From contig NZ_JAJNNZ010000003.1 of the NCBI RefSeq assembly GCF_022836845.1, positions 372,001-436,000 on the forward strand: a stretch of 64,000 nucleotides of DNA, given 5' to 3'. Shown one piece after another: positions 37,307-45,077 of the stretch (position 1 is the first letter of the stretch; each line of letters begins with the position of its first letter). Both the position numbers and the translations under genes were made by a program. The notes beneath the pieces are model-generated. The model saw only the letters and a list, made by a program, of their open reading frames with translations, was not told the origin of the DNA and did no database searches. Source of the stretch: Vibrio gelatinilyticus. Its GTDB lineage: Bacteria; Pseudomonadota; Gammaproteobacteria; Enterobacterales; Vibrionaceae.

Positions 37307-38353
37307 ATGCGTATCGAACAAGAACTTAAGTTAGGCTTTAAAGATGTACTGTTTCGCCCTAAGCGTTCAACACTAAAAAGTCGTTCTCAAGTAAATTTAA
37401 CCCGCGATTTTACATTCAAGCACAGTGGTCGTCAATGGTCTGGAACACCTGTTATTGCAGCTAATATGGATTCAGTTGGTAGCTTCGAAATGGCAACTGC
37501 ACTAGCTCAGCACGGCGTAATGACAGCAATGCACAAGCACTACACTGTTGAGCAGTGGGCAGAGTTTGTAAAAGGTGCAGATAAAGAGACGTTGAACAAA
37601 GTGTTCGTTTCTACGGGTACTTCTGACAGAGAGTTCGAAAAAACCAAAGAAATCTTGGCATTAAGCGAAGATCTAGAATTCATTTGTATCGATATTGCTA
37701 ACGGCTACTCTGAGCATCTTGTTGATTATGTTCAACGTGTACGTGCTGAATTCCCAACGAAAACCATCTCTGCTGGTAACGTAGTAACCGGTGACATGTG
37801 TGAAGAGCTTATTCTAGCAGGCGCAGACATTGTTAAAGTGGGTATCGGCCCAGGTTCTGTTTGTACAACTCGTGTAAAAACTGGTGTAGGTTACCCTCAG
37901 CTTTCTGCAATCATCGAGTGTGCAGACGCAGCACACGGCCTTGGCGGCATGATCATCGGTGATGGCGGTTGTGCTTGTGCCGGTGATGTTGCAAAAGCAT
38001 TTGGCGGCGGCGCAGATTTCGTGATGCTTGGCGGAATGCTAGCAGGTCACGAACAGTCTGGTGGTGAAGTTATCGAGAAAGACGGTAAGACATTCATGAA
38101 GTTCTACGGCATGTCTTCAGAAAGCGCAATGGCGAAGCACTCAGGTGGTGTTGCACAGTACCGCGCGGCAGAAGGCAAAACGGTTCTTCTTCCTTTCCGT
38201 GGCGACGTGAACGATACGATTTCAGACATCCTTGGTGGTGTACGTTCAACTTGTACATACGTAGGCGCAGCAAAGCTTAAAGAGCTAACAAAGCGTACCA
38301 CGTTCATCCGTGTACAAGAGCAAGAGAACAACGTTTACGGCAAAGACGCATAA
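37307..38353 (+). CDS. guaC: GMP reductase
   Basis: A 348-residue enzyme converting GMP to IMP with NADPH and release of ammonia, linking guanine to adenine nucleotide pools. The IMPDH-like barrel is complete: [15 protein letters not shown] at the N-terminus, [16 protein letters not shown], the active-site loop [12 protein letters not shown] with catalytic Cys near residue 186, [17 protein letters not shown], and the C-terminal [24 protein letters not shown]. There is no CBS insert, which separates it from GuaB. Length equals E. coli GuaC. Its terminator is the left att copy of a genomic island, but the coding sequence is untouched. Confidence 0.97.
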   Translation: MRIEQELKLGFKDVLFRPKRSTLKSRSQVNLTRDFTFKHSGRQWSGTPVIAANMDSVGSFEMATALAQHGVMTAMHKHYTVEQWAEFVKGADKETLNKVFVSTGTSDREFEKTKEILALSEDLEFICIDIANGYSEHLVDYVQRVRAEFPTKTISAGNVVTGDMCEELILAGADIVKVGIGPGSVCTTRVKTGVGYPQLSAIIECADAAHGLGGMIIGDGGCACAGDVAKAFGGGADFVMLGGMLAGHEQSGGEVIEKDGKTFMKFYGMSSESAMAKHSGGVAQYRAAEGKTVLLPFRGDVNDTISDILGGVRSTCTYVGAAKLKELTKRTTFIRVQEQENNVYGKDA

Positions 38354-38365
38354 GTTAACGCTGAG

Positions 38366-38409
38366 CAAAATTTGTTGAATAAGGGCCGCTTTTTAGCGGC
38401 TCTTTTTTT
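38366..38409 (+). repeat. Left 44-bp direct repeat (attL of the island)
   Basis: Begins CAAAATTTGTTGAATAAGGG and contains the guaC terminator hairpin and seven Ts. It is identical to 45078-45121. Similarity continues imperfectly beyond, with GCCTGAAAAATAGCAAGTGG here versus GTCTGAAAATTAGCAAGTAG at the other copy. GTGGCGACA is then directly repeated at 38427-38446, suggesting integrase-binding sites. Confidence 0.9.
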
Positions 38410-38410
38410 T
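38383..38410 (+). terminator. guaC rho-independent terminator
   Basis: GGGCCGCT, loop TTTT, AGCGGCTC, then eight Ts. It forms the core of the island's direct repeat, and a second copy is at 45095-45121. Confidence 0.9.
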
Positions 38411-38511
38411 GCCTGAAAAATAGCAAGTGGCGACAAAGTGGCGACAGTGAAATAATTTTTACCTTGCTCAAAATAAGCCAAATGCATAAACACCGTTAAA
38501 AATGAATAATG

Positions 38512-39235
38512 CTAGAGGTTAGAAAGCGGGTTCTTTGAGATGGCTTCAATCAAATGGTCTGGAGCAAAGTGCGAGTAACGCATCGTCATTTTAATGTCGG
38601 CATGGCCATGAATATCTCTCAACATAAGAATATTGCCCCCGTTCATCATGAAATGACTAGCAAAGGTATGGCGAAGAACATGGGATGCCTGACCGTTGGG
38701 CAGCTCGATACCGAGTTTGTTCTTCAATATGTAGCAGTACGGCGTGTAGCACTCTTCAAATAACCTTCCGGATATGGTGTGTAGATTTCATTAAACAAAT
38801 CCTCAGAGATTGGCACAGAGCGATTCTTCTTAGTTTTCGTATTGGTGTAAGTGATCTTATATTTCGCTAACTGAGAACCACGTAGCTCTGCCGCTTCGCT
38901 CTGTGGCTAGGCATATCTTCACAATCTTGAGCATATCTTGTCGGTTATGCTGATCAACTAAATCTAGCAGTAAAGGGATCTTTTCTTTGGGAAGGTAAGC
39001 CATTTCGCGTTCAGCAAGTTTGAAAGGCTTTAATTTTTTCAAGTGGGTGAGGGAGCGACCATTCACCAATTTCCTTTAGTTTACTGAACACCGCTTTAAA
39101 CCGAGCTAGTTCTGAGTTTAGAGTGGAAATAGATGGTGCACTCTTTTGCCATTTGTCATCAACAAAACTGATATTCCCAGCCATTCTTTGGCTGCGGAAT
39201 TCAGCGTAGTTCTCCACGAAACTCTCTGACTATTC
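38512..39235 (-). pseudogene. Frameshifted tyrosine recombinase (island integrase)
   Basis: Reading from 39235 down, the frames give SESFVENYAEFRSQRMAGNI...ELARFKAVFSKLKEIGEWS (SAM-like core-binding domain), then KPFKLAEREMAYLPKEKIPLLLDLV...KICLAT, then EAAELRGSQLAKYKITYTNTKTKKNRSVPIS, and finally GRLFEECYTPYC...HVLRHTFASHFMMNGG and the Tyr motif MTMRYSHFAPDHL. The final block keeps HxxR, GH and catalytic Tyr. Frame changes near 39040, 38890 and 38775 and a missing N-terminus (about 70 residues) show it is dead. The Tyr motif and order match phage/island integrases of Vibrio and its relatives. Confidence 0.85.
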
Positions 39236-39342
39236 ACACAACAGGTTGATACCAGTTGAGTTTTATAGCAAATGACAGCAACATAGACGGAACGGAAAGA
39301 CGGAAAAAGTCCGCCTATAAAGCTAAGCATCAAAGGAGTTAT

Positions 39343-39519
39343 ATGGAACATCCCAAGTATAAAGGGTTAAGTAAACTAGATGCTGAAGTAAGAAAGTGTG
39401 AAAAAAATCTAGCAAAAAAAGAAGCAGAATTCGCGCGAATTACGAGAAAATTGAAAAATGCTAATCCATCTCTTTATGATATTAACTGTGTCCTTTATGA
39501 GCTTTTCTTTATGAGCTGA
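39343..39519 (+). CDS. Small coiled-coil protein, 58 residues
   Basis: ATG 39343 follows AAAGGAGTT at ideal spacing. The product is a basic amphipathic helix (LDAEVRKCEKNLAKKEAEFARITRKLKN) with a short C-terminal hydrophobic stretch (VLYELFFMS). No family recognised. It is convergent with the island's minus-strand operon, separated by a long hairpin. Confidence 0.5.
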   Translation: MEHPKYKGLSKLDAEVRKCEKNLAKKEAEFARITRKLKNANPSLYDINCVLYELFFMS

Positions 39520-39634
39520 GTGTTAATCGAAAAGGAACCTAAATACTTAGGTGTTTCAATTGCCATTACGCTGAAAGTTATTACCCATTCACCACTACAA
39601 CTTGATTATTTCAATACGTTAAGTGCAAATACTA

Positions 39635-39673
39635 CTAATCTGTCCAAGGTTTAGAGGACCTTGAACAGATTAG
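39635..39673. terminator. Long hairpin between convergent island genes
   Basis: CTAATCTGTCCAAGGT and ACCTTGAACAGATTAG pair over 16 bp with one C-A mismatch around a 7-nt loop. No T-run follows, so it may be a rho-independent terminator of weak type, or a protein-binding site. Confidence 0.55.
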
Positions 39674-39690
39674 GTATACACAAGCTTAAA

Positions 39691-39921
39691 TTAAACGTTG
39701 GAACGCGCGTTTTTCTTCTTTGATTTATAGGCTTTCATTGAAGTTTTTAAAGCAAGCTGTTTTTGTTTTATTGAAATGAGTTGTCTAGTTACGACCTTAT
39801 GGTGTAACTCTGTGATAAAGTTTTTTTCCCAAGGCGTAAGGCGGTCAAACCTCAATAAAATAGTGTCATTGAGTACATTGAACAGCTCGTATTGGCTTTT
39901 ATCCATTCGGCTGCTAAGCAT
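39691..39921 (-). CDS. Hypothetical basic protein, 76 residues
   Basis: Not recognised. ATG 39921 abuts the stop codon of the lipoprotein gene, so translation is probably coupled; an internal ATG at 39906 (MDKSQYELFNVLND) is possible. The product is helical and becomes highly basic at the C-terminus (KQKQLALKTSMKAYKSKKKNARSN), which could bind nucleic acid. Last gene of the island's minus-strand operon. Confidence 0.5.
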   Translation of the reverse strand: MLSSRMDKSQYELFNVLNDTILLRFDRLTPWEKNFITELHHKVVTRQLISIKQKQLALKTSMKAYKSKKKNARSNV

Positions 39922-40290
39922 TCAATTAGAGCACTTAGCTAGAGAAATGACGTTAAGGCTTTCTACTTTCTCATTTTTTCCTAAGGTAATGATTCGATAA
40001 GAGATCCCACTTTCTAATAGTGGTCTTATTTCGATGTTGTCACAAAAACTAACGGCGACTTTTTCTACTAAGCTGTCCATATTCAACGTTTTCTTTTTTA
40101 CGAAAATAAGAGTGACACGATTGCCCTCTGATTGAGCATTTACGAGTGTGATTGAGCCTAACTCTTGTGGCAGGTGGCTTGAGATAACTGTCGCTCTATA
40201 ATCGGCAAGCCCATTAGATTTTATTGGGCTTATCTGACAACCGTTAAGCATAACACTGACGAAGAGAATTACAGTTGTTCGTAGCATCAT
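39922..40290 (-). CDS. Small lipoprotein resembling AspS/GspS-beta type II secretion pilotins
   Basis: The start is ATG 40290 or, better spaced from AAGGAG, ATG 40287. The N-terminus is a lipoprotein signal ending in MLNGC. The mature part (about 100 residues) reads SSHLPQELGSITLVNAQSEGNRVTLIFV, then VEKVAVSFCDNIEIRPLLESGISYRIITL and ends near a Cys (LAKCSN). As I recall E. coli AspS (YghG), this shares LPxxxGxxTLVxAQSxG, a central Cys, the xxGIxYxI strand and the final Cys. Those pilotins guide the GspD secretin to the outer membrane. The gene overlaps the upstream racemase gene by about 45 bp. No gsp genes are in the window. Confidence 0.55.
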   Translation of the reverse strand: MMLRTTVILFVSVMLNGCQISPIKSNGLADYRATVISSHLPQELGSITLVNAQSEGNRVTLIFVKKKTLNMDSLVEKVAVSFCDNIEIRPLLESGISYRIITLGKNEKVESLNVISLAKCSN

Positions 40291-41380
40291 GCGCTCCTTC
40301 TTCCTTTCTTTTCCCTTTAGGTGCCTTAAAATATTTATGGATATAACGTGAAGACATAGAAGATAAGAGCGCACTGTAATCTAAACTGAATGTGACTTTT
40401 TCCCCTACAAATAGTGGTTTTTGTGAGGATTCAAGGACCAGATGATCACTGGTTGAAGTCATGATCTTAATCCCATTCGGAGCCTTAAGCCCACTGACAC
40501 AAACATCTTGGCGGCCTAATGCTACAATAGCTTGTGAGACCTCCCCTCTATCTTGAAGGCTTTCTTTTTCACCAAAAGCATTTAACCCCCGACTTCCCCA
40601 AGGCAAAGTCGGTTTAATCTTGGATTCAATCACTTCAGCGGTCAAAGAAACCGCATCCGTATGTAAGCCTTTGATATTTTCGTGCTCTAAAGGCTCACAG
40701 CCTAAAAAAATTGCTTCTCCGATACGAAGGTTATTGACTCGAGTTAAGCCTGTTCTCTGAAGAGCCCAGTTAACTGAAGTAGAGTTACCCCCTGAAATAA
40801 TTTCTAGACTGATCCCAAATGTAGCTTCAATTCTATCGGCAAGATCAGAAAGAATATTCATCTTTTGATCATCTGGAGCGACACCATACCGACAGGCTAA
40901 ATTCGTACCAATTCCTTTTATCGTGATGTTCGGTAAAGAAATAATCTCTCGGATAAAATCAATCACGCGATTCGGCATCACACCTTCTCTGAGATCGCCA
41001 AGCTCAACCATCACGATAATCTCGTGTTGGCAATTATGTTGTTTCGCTGCGTATGCGAGCTTTTGAATAACTTCAATTTCAGAGTTTAGACTCATGTCGC
41101 AATATTTTATCACACTCGCCACTTGGCTTAGCATGGGTGTACGTATCAGCATTTTAGGGATAGAAATGCCTGATTCTGTCATCTTTTGAAGATTTTCGAT
41201 TCTTGAATCGGCTAACATTTTTGCGCCAGCATCAATAAGAACTTGTGCGATGAGAGGGTGGCCGAGGAAGACTTTTGTTACAGGCGTAACGGAGATATTT
41301 TTCAGTGAGAGTTGAGCAATCAGGAACTGAGCGTTATGGTGAATTTTATCACAATCGATGTCTAACCTAGGATAGTTCAC
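40244..41380 (-). CDS. Alanine/ornithine racemase-family PLP enzyme
   Basis: A 378-residue fold-III PLP enzyme. The alanine-racemase-like barrel begins PRLDIDCDKIHHNAQFLIAQL with the PLP lysine in VTPVTKVFLGHP (Lys about 36). Then come MLADSRIENLQKM, IIVMVELGDLREGV, GIGTNLACRYG and the phosphate loop ISGGNSTSV. The C-terminal beta domain (QDVCVSGLKAPNG...VTFSLDYSALLSSM) is present. Family members racemise alanine, ornithine or other amino acids; the substrate cannot be read. The start overlaps the DUF1611 stop by 4 bp. The extreme C-terminus (KGKRKEEGAHDATNN...) is unusual and overlaps the lipoprotein start. Confidence 0.8.
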   Translation of the reverse strand: MNYPRLDIDCDKIHHNAQFLIAQLSLKNISVTPVTKVFLGHPLIAQVLIDAGAKMLADSRIENLQKMTESGISIPKMLIRTPMLSQVASVIKYCDMSLNSEIEVIQKLAYAAKQHNCQHEIIVMVELGDLREGVMPNRVIDFIREIISLPNITIKGIGTNLACRYGVAPDDQKMNILSDLADRIEATFGISLEIISGGNSTSVNWALQRTGLTRVNNLRIGEAIFLGCEPLEHENIKGLHTDAVSLTAEVIESKIKPTLPWGSRGLNAFGEKESLQDRGEVSQAIVALGRQDVCVSGLKAPNGIKIMTSTSDHLVLESSQKPLFVGEKVTFSLDYSALLSSMSSRYIHKYFKAPKGKRKEEGAHDATNNCNSLRQCYA

Positions 41381-42582
41381 CTTTTTTCTGCCAGTTTACT
41401 TGCTATCACAGGGAAGGCTGACGTTACGATGTGCAGTAGATGTTCGACAGGCAGTGATAATACGTCAGTAACAGGCACACCAAATTCGGTAGTGTAGCTG
41501 TCTATCGCACAACGTGTTTCATCCAAAGACATATCTTCATGATTCAGTGTTAGTCCAATAACATCGGTATTAGAAAACGTTTCGATTAGATGGATTTCAG
41601 AGGCGACCGAAGGCATTGGGCAATCAGGGAAGTCACTACGATATAAACGTTTAGGGGCATGTTGCAATATTACACCCGTTGGACAACTGCCACGTAAGAT
41701 AAAAGCGCTGGTTGAAAACGCAGGGTGACTCAAGGCTCCTTGCCCTTCAATAATAATCAGATCCGGCTTTTCTTTTTCATAGGCCTGTACAATGACAGAT
41801 TCCAACTCACCGGCACAAAATTGTGAAGGAACAGCATCGAGTGCAACGCAGTATTGTGCGCCTTGCATAATGCCAGTTTGACCGGTGGCAATCAAAACGA
41901 CGTTAAGGCCTTTTTTAATCAGTTCATTCGCCAATATTGTTGCTGTTGTTCGCTTTCCTAGCGCGCAATCCGTTCCCATTACAGCAACTCTTGGACATTT
42001 AACACTGTGTATTTTCCCGCTAAACGTTTTCAGATCGCTTTTATTCTTGGGTTTTCGAGTGTCGAATATTCGAACGTTATTCTTTAAGCTTGCTTCTAAA
42101 AATAGAGGATCATCAGTTAGGAATTCATGTAAGCCATTTACGATGTTCATTCCTAGTGACATGGCATTTAAAATGATGCTTTTATCTAAGTCAGATAAAA
42201 AACCACTTGATGGCGCAATGCCAAAAATGCAGTAATCGGGAATGCTTTCTGCGTGAATGATAGCTTCTTCAGCATTAGCAAGGATAGGTATGCCATTGGC
42301 TTTGTTATCAAGAACTTCACCAGCATCTAAGCCAGCAGACTCACTATCAATAACCGATAGAATACGATAGCTTAACGAATGCCTCACTAACCCATTAGCG
42401 GTTTTACCATCAATTTTACCAAAATTACCTTCGCAATATATAATCGCTGAAGGGATGACGGGGTGTACTTTCTGGGCAAGTGGTAGCCAAGGTGCGGAAT
42501 GGGGTACGTCGTTGTTAGTTTCTACATTTTCAATTCTAGTAAGTTTGAAGATGTTTCTTAACTTTTGGGTTGAAATAGACAT
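41377..42582 (-). CDS. DUF1611 family protein, possible D-amino-acid N-acetyltransferase
   Basis: A 401-residue DUF1611 protein. An N-terminal Rossmann-like domain (about 40-160, AIIYCEGNFGKIDGKTANGL and FGIAPSSGFLS) is followed by a P-loop-like domain (about 195-400): RVAVMGTDCALGKRTTATIL, ATGQTGIMQGAQY, IIEGQGALSHPAFS. Members of DUF1611 called DgcN have been reported as D-glutamate N-acetyltransferases in marine bacteria. Here the partner gene is a PLP racemase rather than the usual epimerase DgcA. AAAGG lies 8 nt before ATG 42582. It is the first gene of the island operon, behind a leader with a terminator-like hairpin. Confidence 0.75.
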   Translation of the reverse strand: MSISTQKLRNIFKLTRIENVETNNDVPHSAPWLPLAQKVHPVIPSAIIYCEGNFGKIDGKTANGLVRHSLSYRILSVIDSESAGLDAGEVLDNKANGIPILANAEEAIIHAESIPDYCIFGIAPSSGFLSDLDKSIILNAMSLGMNIVNGLHEFLTDDPLFLEASLKNNVRIFDTRKPKNKSDLKTFSGKIHSVKCPRVAVMGTDCALGKRTTATILANELIKKGLNVVLIATGQTGIMQGAQYCVALDAVPSQFCAGELESVIVQAYEKEKPDLIIIEGQGALSHPAFSTSAFILRGSCPTGVILQHAPKRLYRSDFPDCPMPSVASEIHLIETFSNTDVIGLTLNHEDMSLDETRCAIDSYTTEFGVPVTDVLSLPVEHLLHIVTSAFPVIASKLAEKR

Positions 42583-42655
42583 AATTAAAGCCTTTGGTGA
42601 GGCTTAGGAGGGCAACTAAGGAGTGCCGAGATGCGAGTTCGGAAAAGAAAAGAAG

Positions 42656-42724
42656 TCCCTACTAAGCGGTAGGGATAGAGACCAAGATAACACACTCACC
42701 AGACTTTTGTTGATTATTATTCAT
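42656..42724 (-). promoter_or_regulatory. Candidate leader peptide and attenuator hairpin before the DUF1611 operon
   Basis: On the minus strand an ATG at 42724 opens a 20-codon frame (MNNNQQKSGECVILVSIPTA) whose stop lies in the loop of a hairpin, TCCCTAC-TAAGCG-GTAGGGA as written on the plus strand, followed in the transcript by a U-rich TTCTTTTCTTTT stretch. This is the layout of translational attenuation, but the codon content gives no obvious amino-acid signal and the ribosome-binding site is weak. Confidence 0.35.
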
Positions 42725-42887
42725 ACGCTTTCTAAGTCTATCACTTTCAGGCTTCACCCATACTAACGTGACTGATTAGAGATCTACGACTCATTGTTCA
42801 ACGTCGCCGTATCAACCTCTCAGCTTTAAGGTTTCAAGATACTTTTTCTAATATCAGTTAAGTGAATTAGCGTTTTTGATCTAACGC

Positions 42888-42916
42888 GTTTTTGTCCAGA
42901 TCCTTGCTGGCGGGGC
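42888..42916. repeat. 29-bp island repeat, copy A
   Basis: Begins GTTTTTGTCCAGATCC and ends TTGCTGGCGGGGC. Differs from 44776-44804 at two adjacent bases. The two flank the protease gene. Confidence 0.8.
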
Positions 42917-42929
42917 GACTTAACTCAGA

Positions 42930-42953
42930 TTTGTCCAGAGGCATTTTAGCGGG
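42930..42953. repeat. Island repeat, diverged copy B
   Basis: TTTGTCCAGAGGCATTTTAG followed by CGGG. Shares TTTGTCCAGAGGC with copy C and a similar GCGGG end. Confidence 0.55.
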
Positions 42954-43305
42954 ACTCGTGCTAACTTGCCTTTGCCCCATTCTAACTTAGGACAATACTC
43001 CGGTGTGTTTCAATGCAACTATCTTGACCTACTTTTTCTAATCTTTAGGTGCGTATAGGAAGAAGGGCTCTTAACAAGGGTCAATTGTCCAACAGGCTGT
43101 TGGAAAAATTCCATCATTAATAATTCTATCACTCGCAATTATCCCATCATATTGTTTAATAAATATTTATAGGTTGGTCACAATTTTTTCATTGATATTG
43201 TGAAATGCCAATCATTCTATAAATCGTCACATTTCTACGTTAGAGAATGTGTAAAAATCGCCCTATAAATCGATTTATATTAATAGAATGCCAGGATGGT
43301 GATAA

Positions 43306-44673
43306 ATGATTCGAGTTAATAAATATGGTTGTCGTGTTGTTCTCGCAACTTTGTTTTTAAGTCAACCCGCTCAAGCTGTAAAAAACGGTACAGACGTTAG
43401 TGCCGAGGACTATCAAGATTTTGTTGTTCAGATTGCTGATTCCGACGGTGAGTTTACGTCTGTATGTGGTGGGACTTTATTCGGAGGTGAATTTCTATTA
43501 ACTGCTAAGCATTGCTTTACATTAACTCTGAGTCGTCATACCAGTGTTACAGGGGAATCAGGCTCCACTCGCTTATATCAGGGTATAGAAGAAGAGCCTG
43601 ACACTTTTTATGATGTTAACTATACAGTTATTGCTGATGGAGTAGATAACCAAATTAAAGCTAATGGTTTAGCTCGTCAAATTGCCTATGCCGATGAGTT
43701 GTTGGTAGATCACCCTTTATTTGCTAATGATGCGTCATTATCCATGAACCTTTCCGGTGATTGGATTCTTCTTAAACTCGATGAAGCTGTTCCTCACAAA
43801 AGTGGCGTTCTTTTGTCTCCATCTCATGACATTATCACCAAAGATAATCACACTCCTTTGGATACCGTCCTTACTTTTCGTGGTTGGGGGGTTGATGAAT
43901 CTGGAGAATTTCCGAGCGTGATGCAAGAGGGGCAGCTTAAGAGTTTTCTTTCTTATGGAATGTTGATGGAACAAGCCACTATTTACAATGATGAAGTCGA
44001 AACCAACGTTGACTCTCCGTGTGACTTTGAAGATGAGTATGGTGATGGTTCTCTGGGTTCTGGCTGCTGGTTTAAGGGGGGGGATACGTTCGTTGCTTAT
44101 GGGATAGGAGCGCAGCATGTTCAAGAAGGGGATAGTGGTTCACCATTAATCGCTAATGATCGCCTCATTGGTATTGCGAAGTCAGTGAGTAGTGTTTCAA
44201 TTTCATTTACTCACTTTTCGCTGTATATGCCAGAAATTCAAGCTGCGATAAATAAAGTGATATTCCCGTCCGCCGCTGGTGGTGAGATAGAACCAAGCTC
44301 GACTCGCGAACTAACGGTGACAGTACCGGTGCAAAACTTCACGGCGTCGGATGTTACCTTTACCCCGTACCTAAACGATTCAACCGGACTTTTTTCCGCT
44401 GACATTACCGACTGTAACACAACCGTGGCTTCGCAACAGGGGTGTATCATTACTGTGTCATTTAACAGTGGTCACGATGTAATTGAAGCAACTAAACAGG
44501 CCACATTGGTGCTCAACGATGACTATTCTGTGCCTTTAACGGTGTCCATTAAAACCGCCAGTGATGGCAATAACCCTGACTACCCTGAATCTCCTTCAGG
44601 AACATCGGGCGGAGGTGGTTCACTGGGTATCTTTAGCTTACTGGCAGGACTGCTCTTAATGCGTCGCCGCTAA
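43306..44673 (+). CDS. Secreted trypsin-like serine protease with GlyGly-CTERM tail
   Basis: A 455-residue protease. Residues 1-24 are a signal peptide (ending PAQA). The S1 domain has a disulphide Cys then GGTLFGGEFLLTAKHC (His69), DWILLKL (Asp152) and VQEGDSGSP (Ser278); the usual zymogen IVGG is not seen (VKNGTDVSAEDYQDFVVQI). A beta-rich domain follows (about 325-425). The C-terminus (SGGGGSLGIFSLLAGLLLMRRR) is a GlyGly-CTERM sorting signal: Gly-rich motif, membrane helix, basic cluster. In Vibrio such proteins (for example VesB) pass through type II secretion and are processed by rhombosortase. AGGATGGTG precedes the ATG. Carried by the island. Confidence 0.88.
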   Translation: MIRVNKYGCRVVLATLFLSQPAQAVKNGTDVSAEDYQDFVVQIADSDGEFTSVCGGTLFGGEFLLTAKHCFTLTLSRHTSVTGESGSTRLYQGIEEEPDTFYDVNYTVIADGVDNQIKANGLARQIAYADELLVDHPLFANDASLSMNLSGDWILLKLDEAVPHKSGVLLSPSHDIITKDNHTPLDTVLTFRGWGVDESGEFPSVMQEGQLKSFLSYGMLMEQATIYNDEVETNVDSPCDFEDEYGDGSLGSGCWFKGGDTFVAYGIGAQHVQEGDSGSPLIANDRLIGIAKSVSSVSISFTHFSLYMPEIQAAINKVIFPSAAGGEIEPSSTRELTVTVPVQNFTASDVTFTPYLNDSTGLFSADITDCNTTVASQQGCIITVSFNSGHDVIEATKQATLVLNDDYSVPLTVSIKTASDGNNPDYPESPSGTSGGGGSLGIFSLLAGLLLMRRR

Positions 44674-44775
44674 AGCGTTTTTTGATTGGGAGCTAGTTAA
44701 AATCCCTAGCTCCTTAGATATTTTGCCATACCTGTATTTATTTATAGATTTCTAATTTAGGAAGCTCACTGACTT

Positions 44776-44804
44776 GTTTTTGTCCAGAGGCTTGCTGGCG
44801 GGGC
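44776..44804. repeat. 29-bp island repeat, copy C
   Basis: Begins GTTTTTGTCCAGAGG and ends CTTGCTGGCGGGGC; nearly identical to 42888-42916 and 1.9 kb away, on the other side of the protease gene. Confidence 0.8.
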
Positions 44805-44973
44805 ATGAAACACGAAGTAGATAAGAACTTTTTGCACCGGGTCTCTGGCTTGTGATGGGGTTTAGACAAATGATGAAGATCTGCAAATGAGTAGTAACTA
44901 GGTGTTCCCTGCAGGATTACGAAAGTAATTTTCTTACAGCTAGTTCTGGACTAAATTTGTTGCTTCACAAAAT

Positions 44974-45072
44974 TATCAGTTTATGGTTGTTTTTACAGAT
45001 ATCAATATATGGTTGTTTTTCAGGTAAATTACTGATTATTAACGAATCAAAAATATCAATTTATGGTTGTTT
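44974..45072. repeat. Three direct repeats beside the right att copy (possible arm sites)
   Basis: TATCAGTTTATGGTTGTTTT (44974), TATCAATATATGGTTGTTTT (45000) and TATCAATTTATGGTTGTTTC (45054) share TATCA-x-T-x-TATGGTTGTTT. Spacings are 26 and 54 bp. Their position at the attachment site suggests integrase or excisionase arm binding sites. Confidence 0.65.
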
Positions 45073-45077
45073 CAACA

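Larger units (their letters stand above)
42583..43305. other. Island intergenic region with leader hairpin and dispersed repeats
   Basis: No long gene. The left part is the leader of the minus-strand operon (hairpin 42656-42675). The middle holds two copies of a 24-29 bp repeat (42888-42916, 42930-42953), and TACTTTTTCTAAT occurs twice (near 42838 and 43028). The right part is an A/T-rich promoter region for the protease. Confidence 0.5.
44674..45077. other. Right-end noncoding region of the island
   Basis: No gene seen. Contains copy C of the 29-bp repeat and three TATGGTTGTTT repeats just before the right att copy. Confidence 0.5.

Noticed and set aside
39256..39342. Longer N-terminal extension of the 58-residue island ORF
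   Set aside because: The ideal AAAGGAGTT site directly before ATG 39343 sets the start there.
42888..42953. Considered whether the island repeats are integron attC (VCR) sites
   Set aside because: They lack the inverted core sites and the length of attC elements, and no integron integrase is present.
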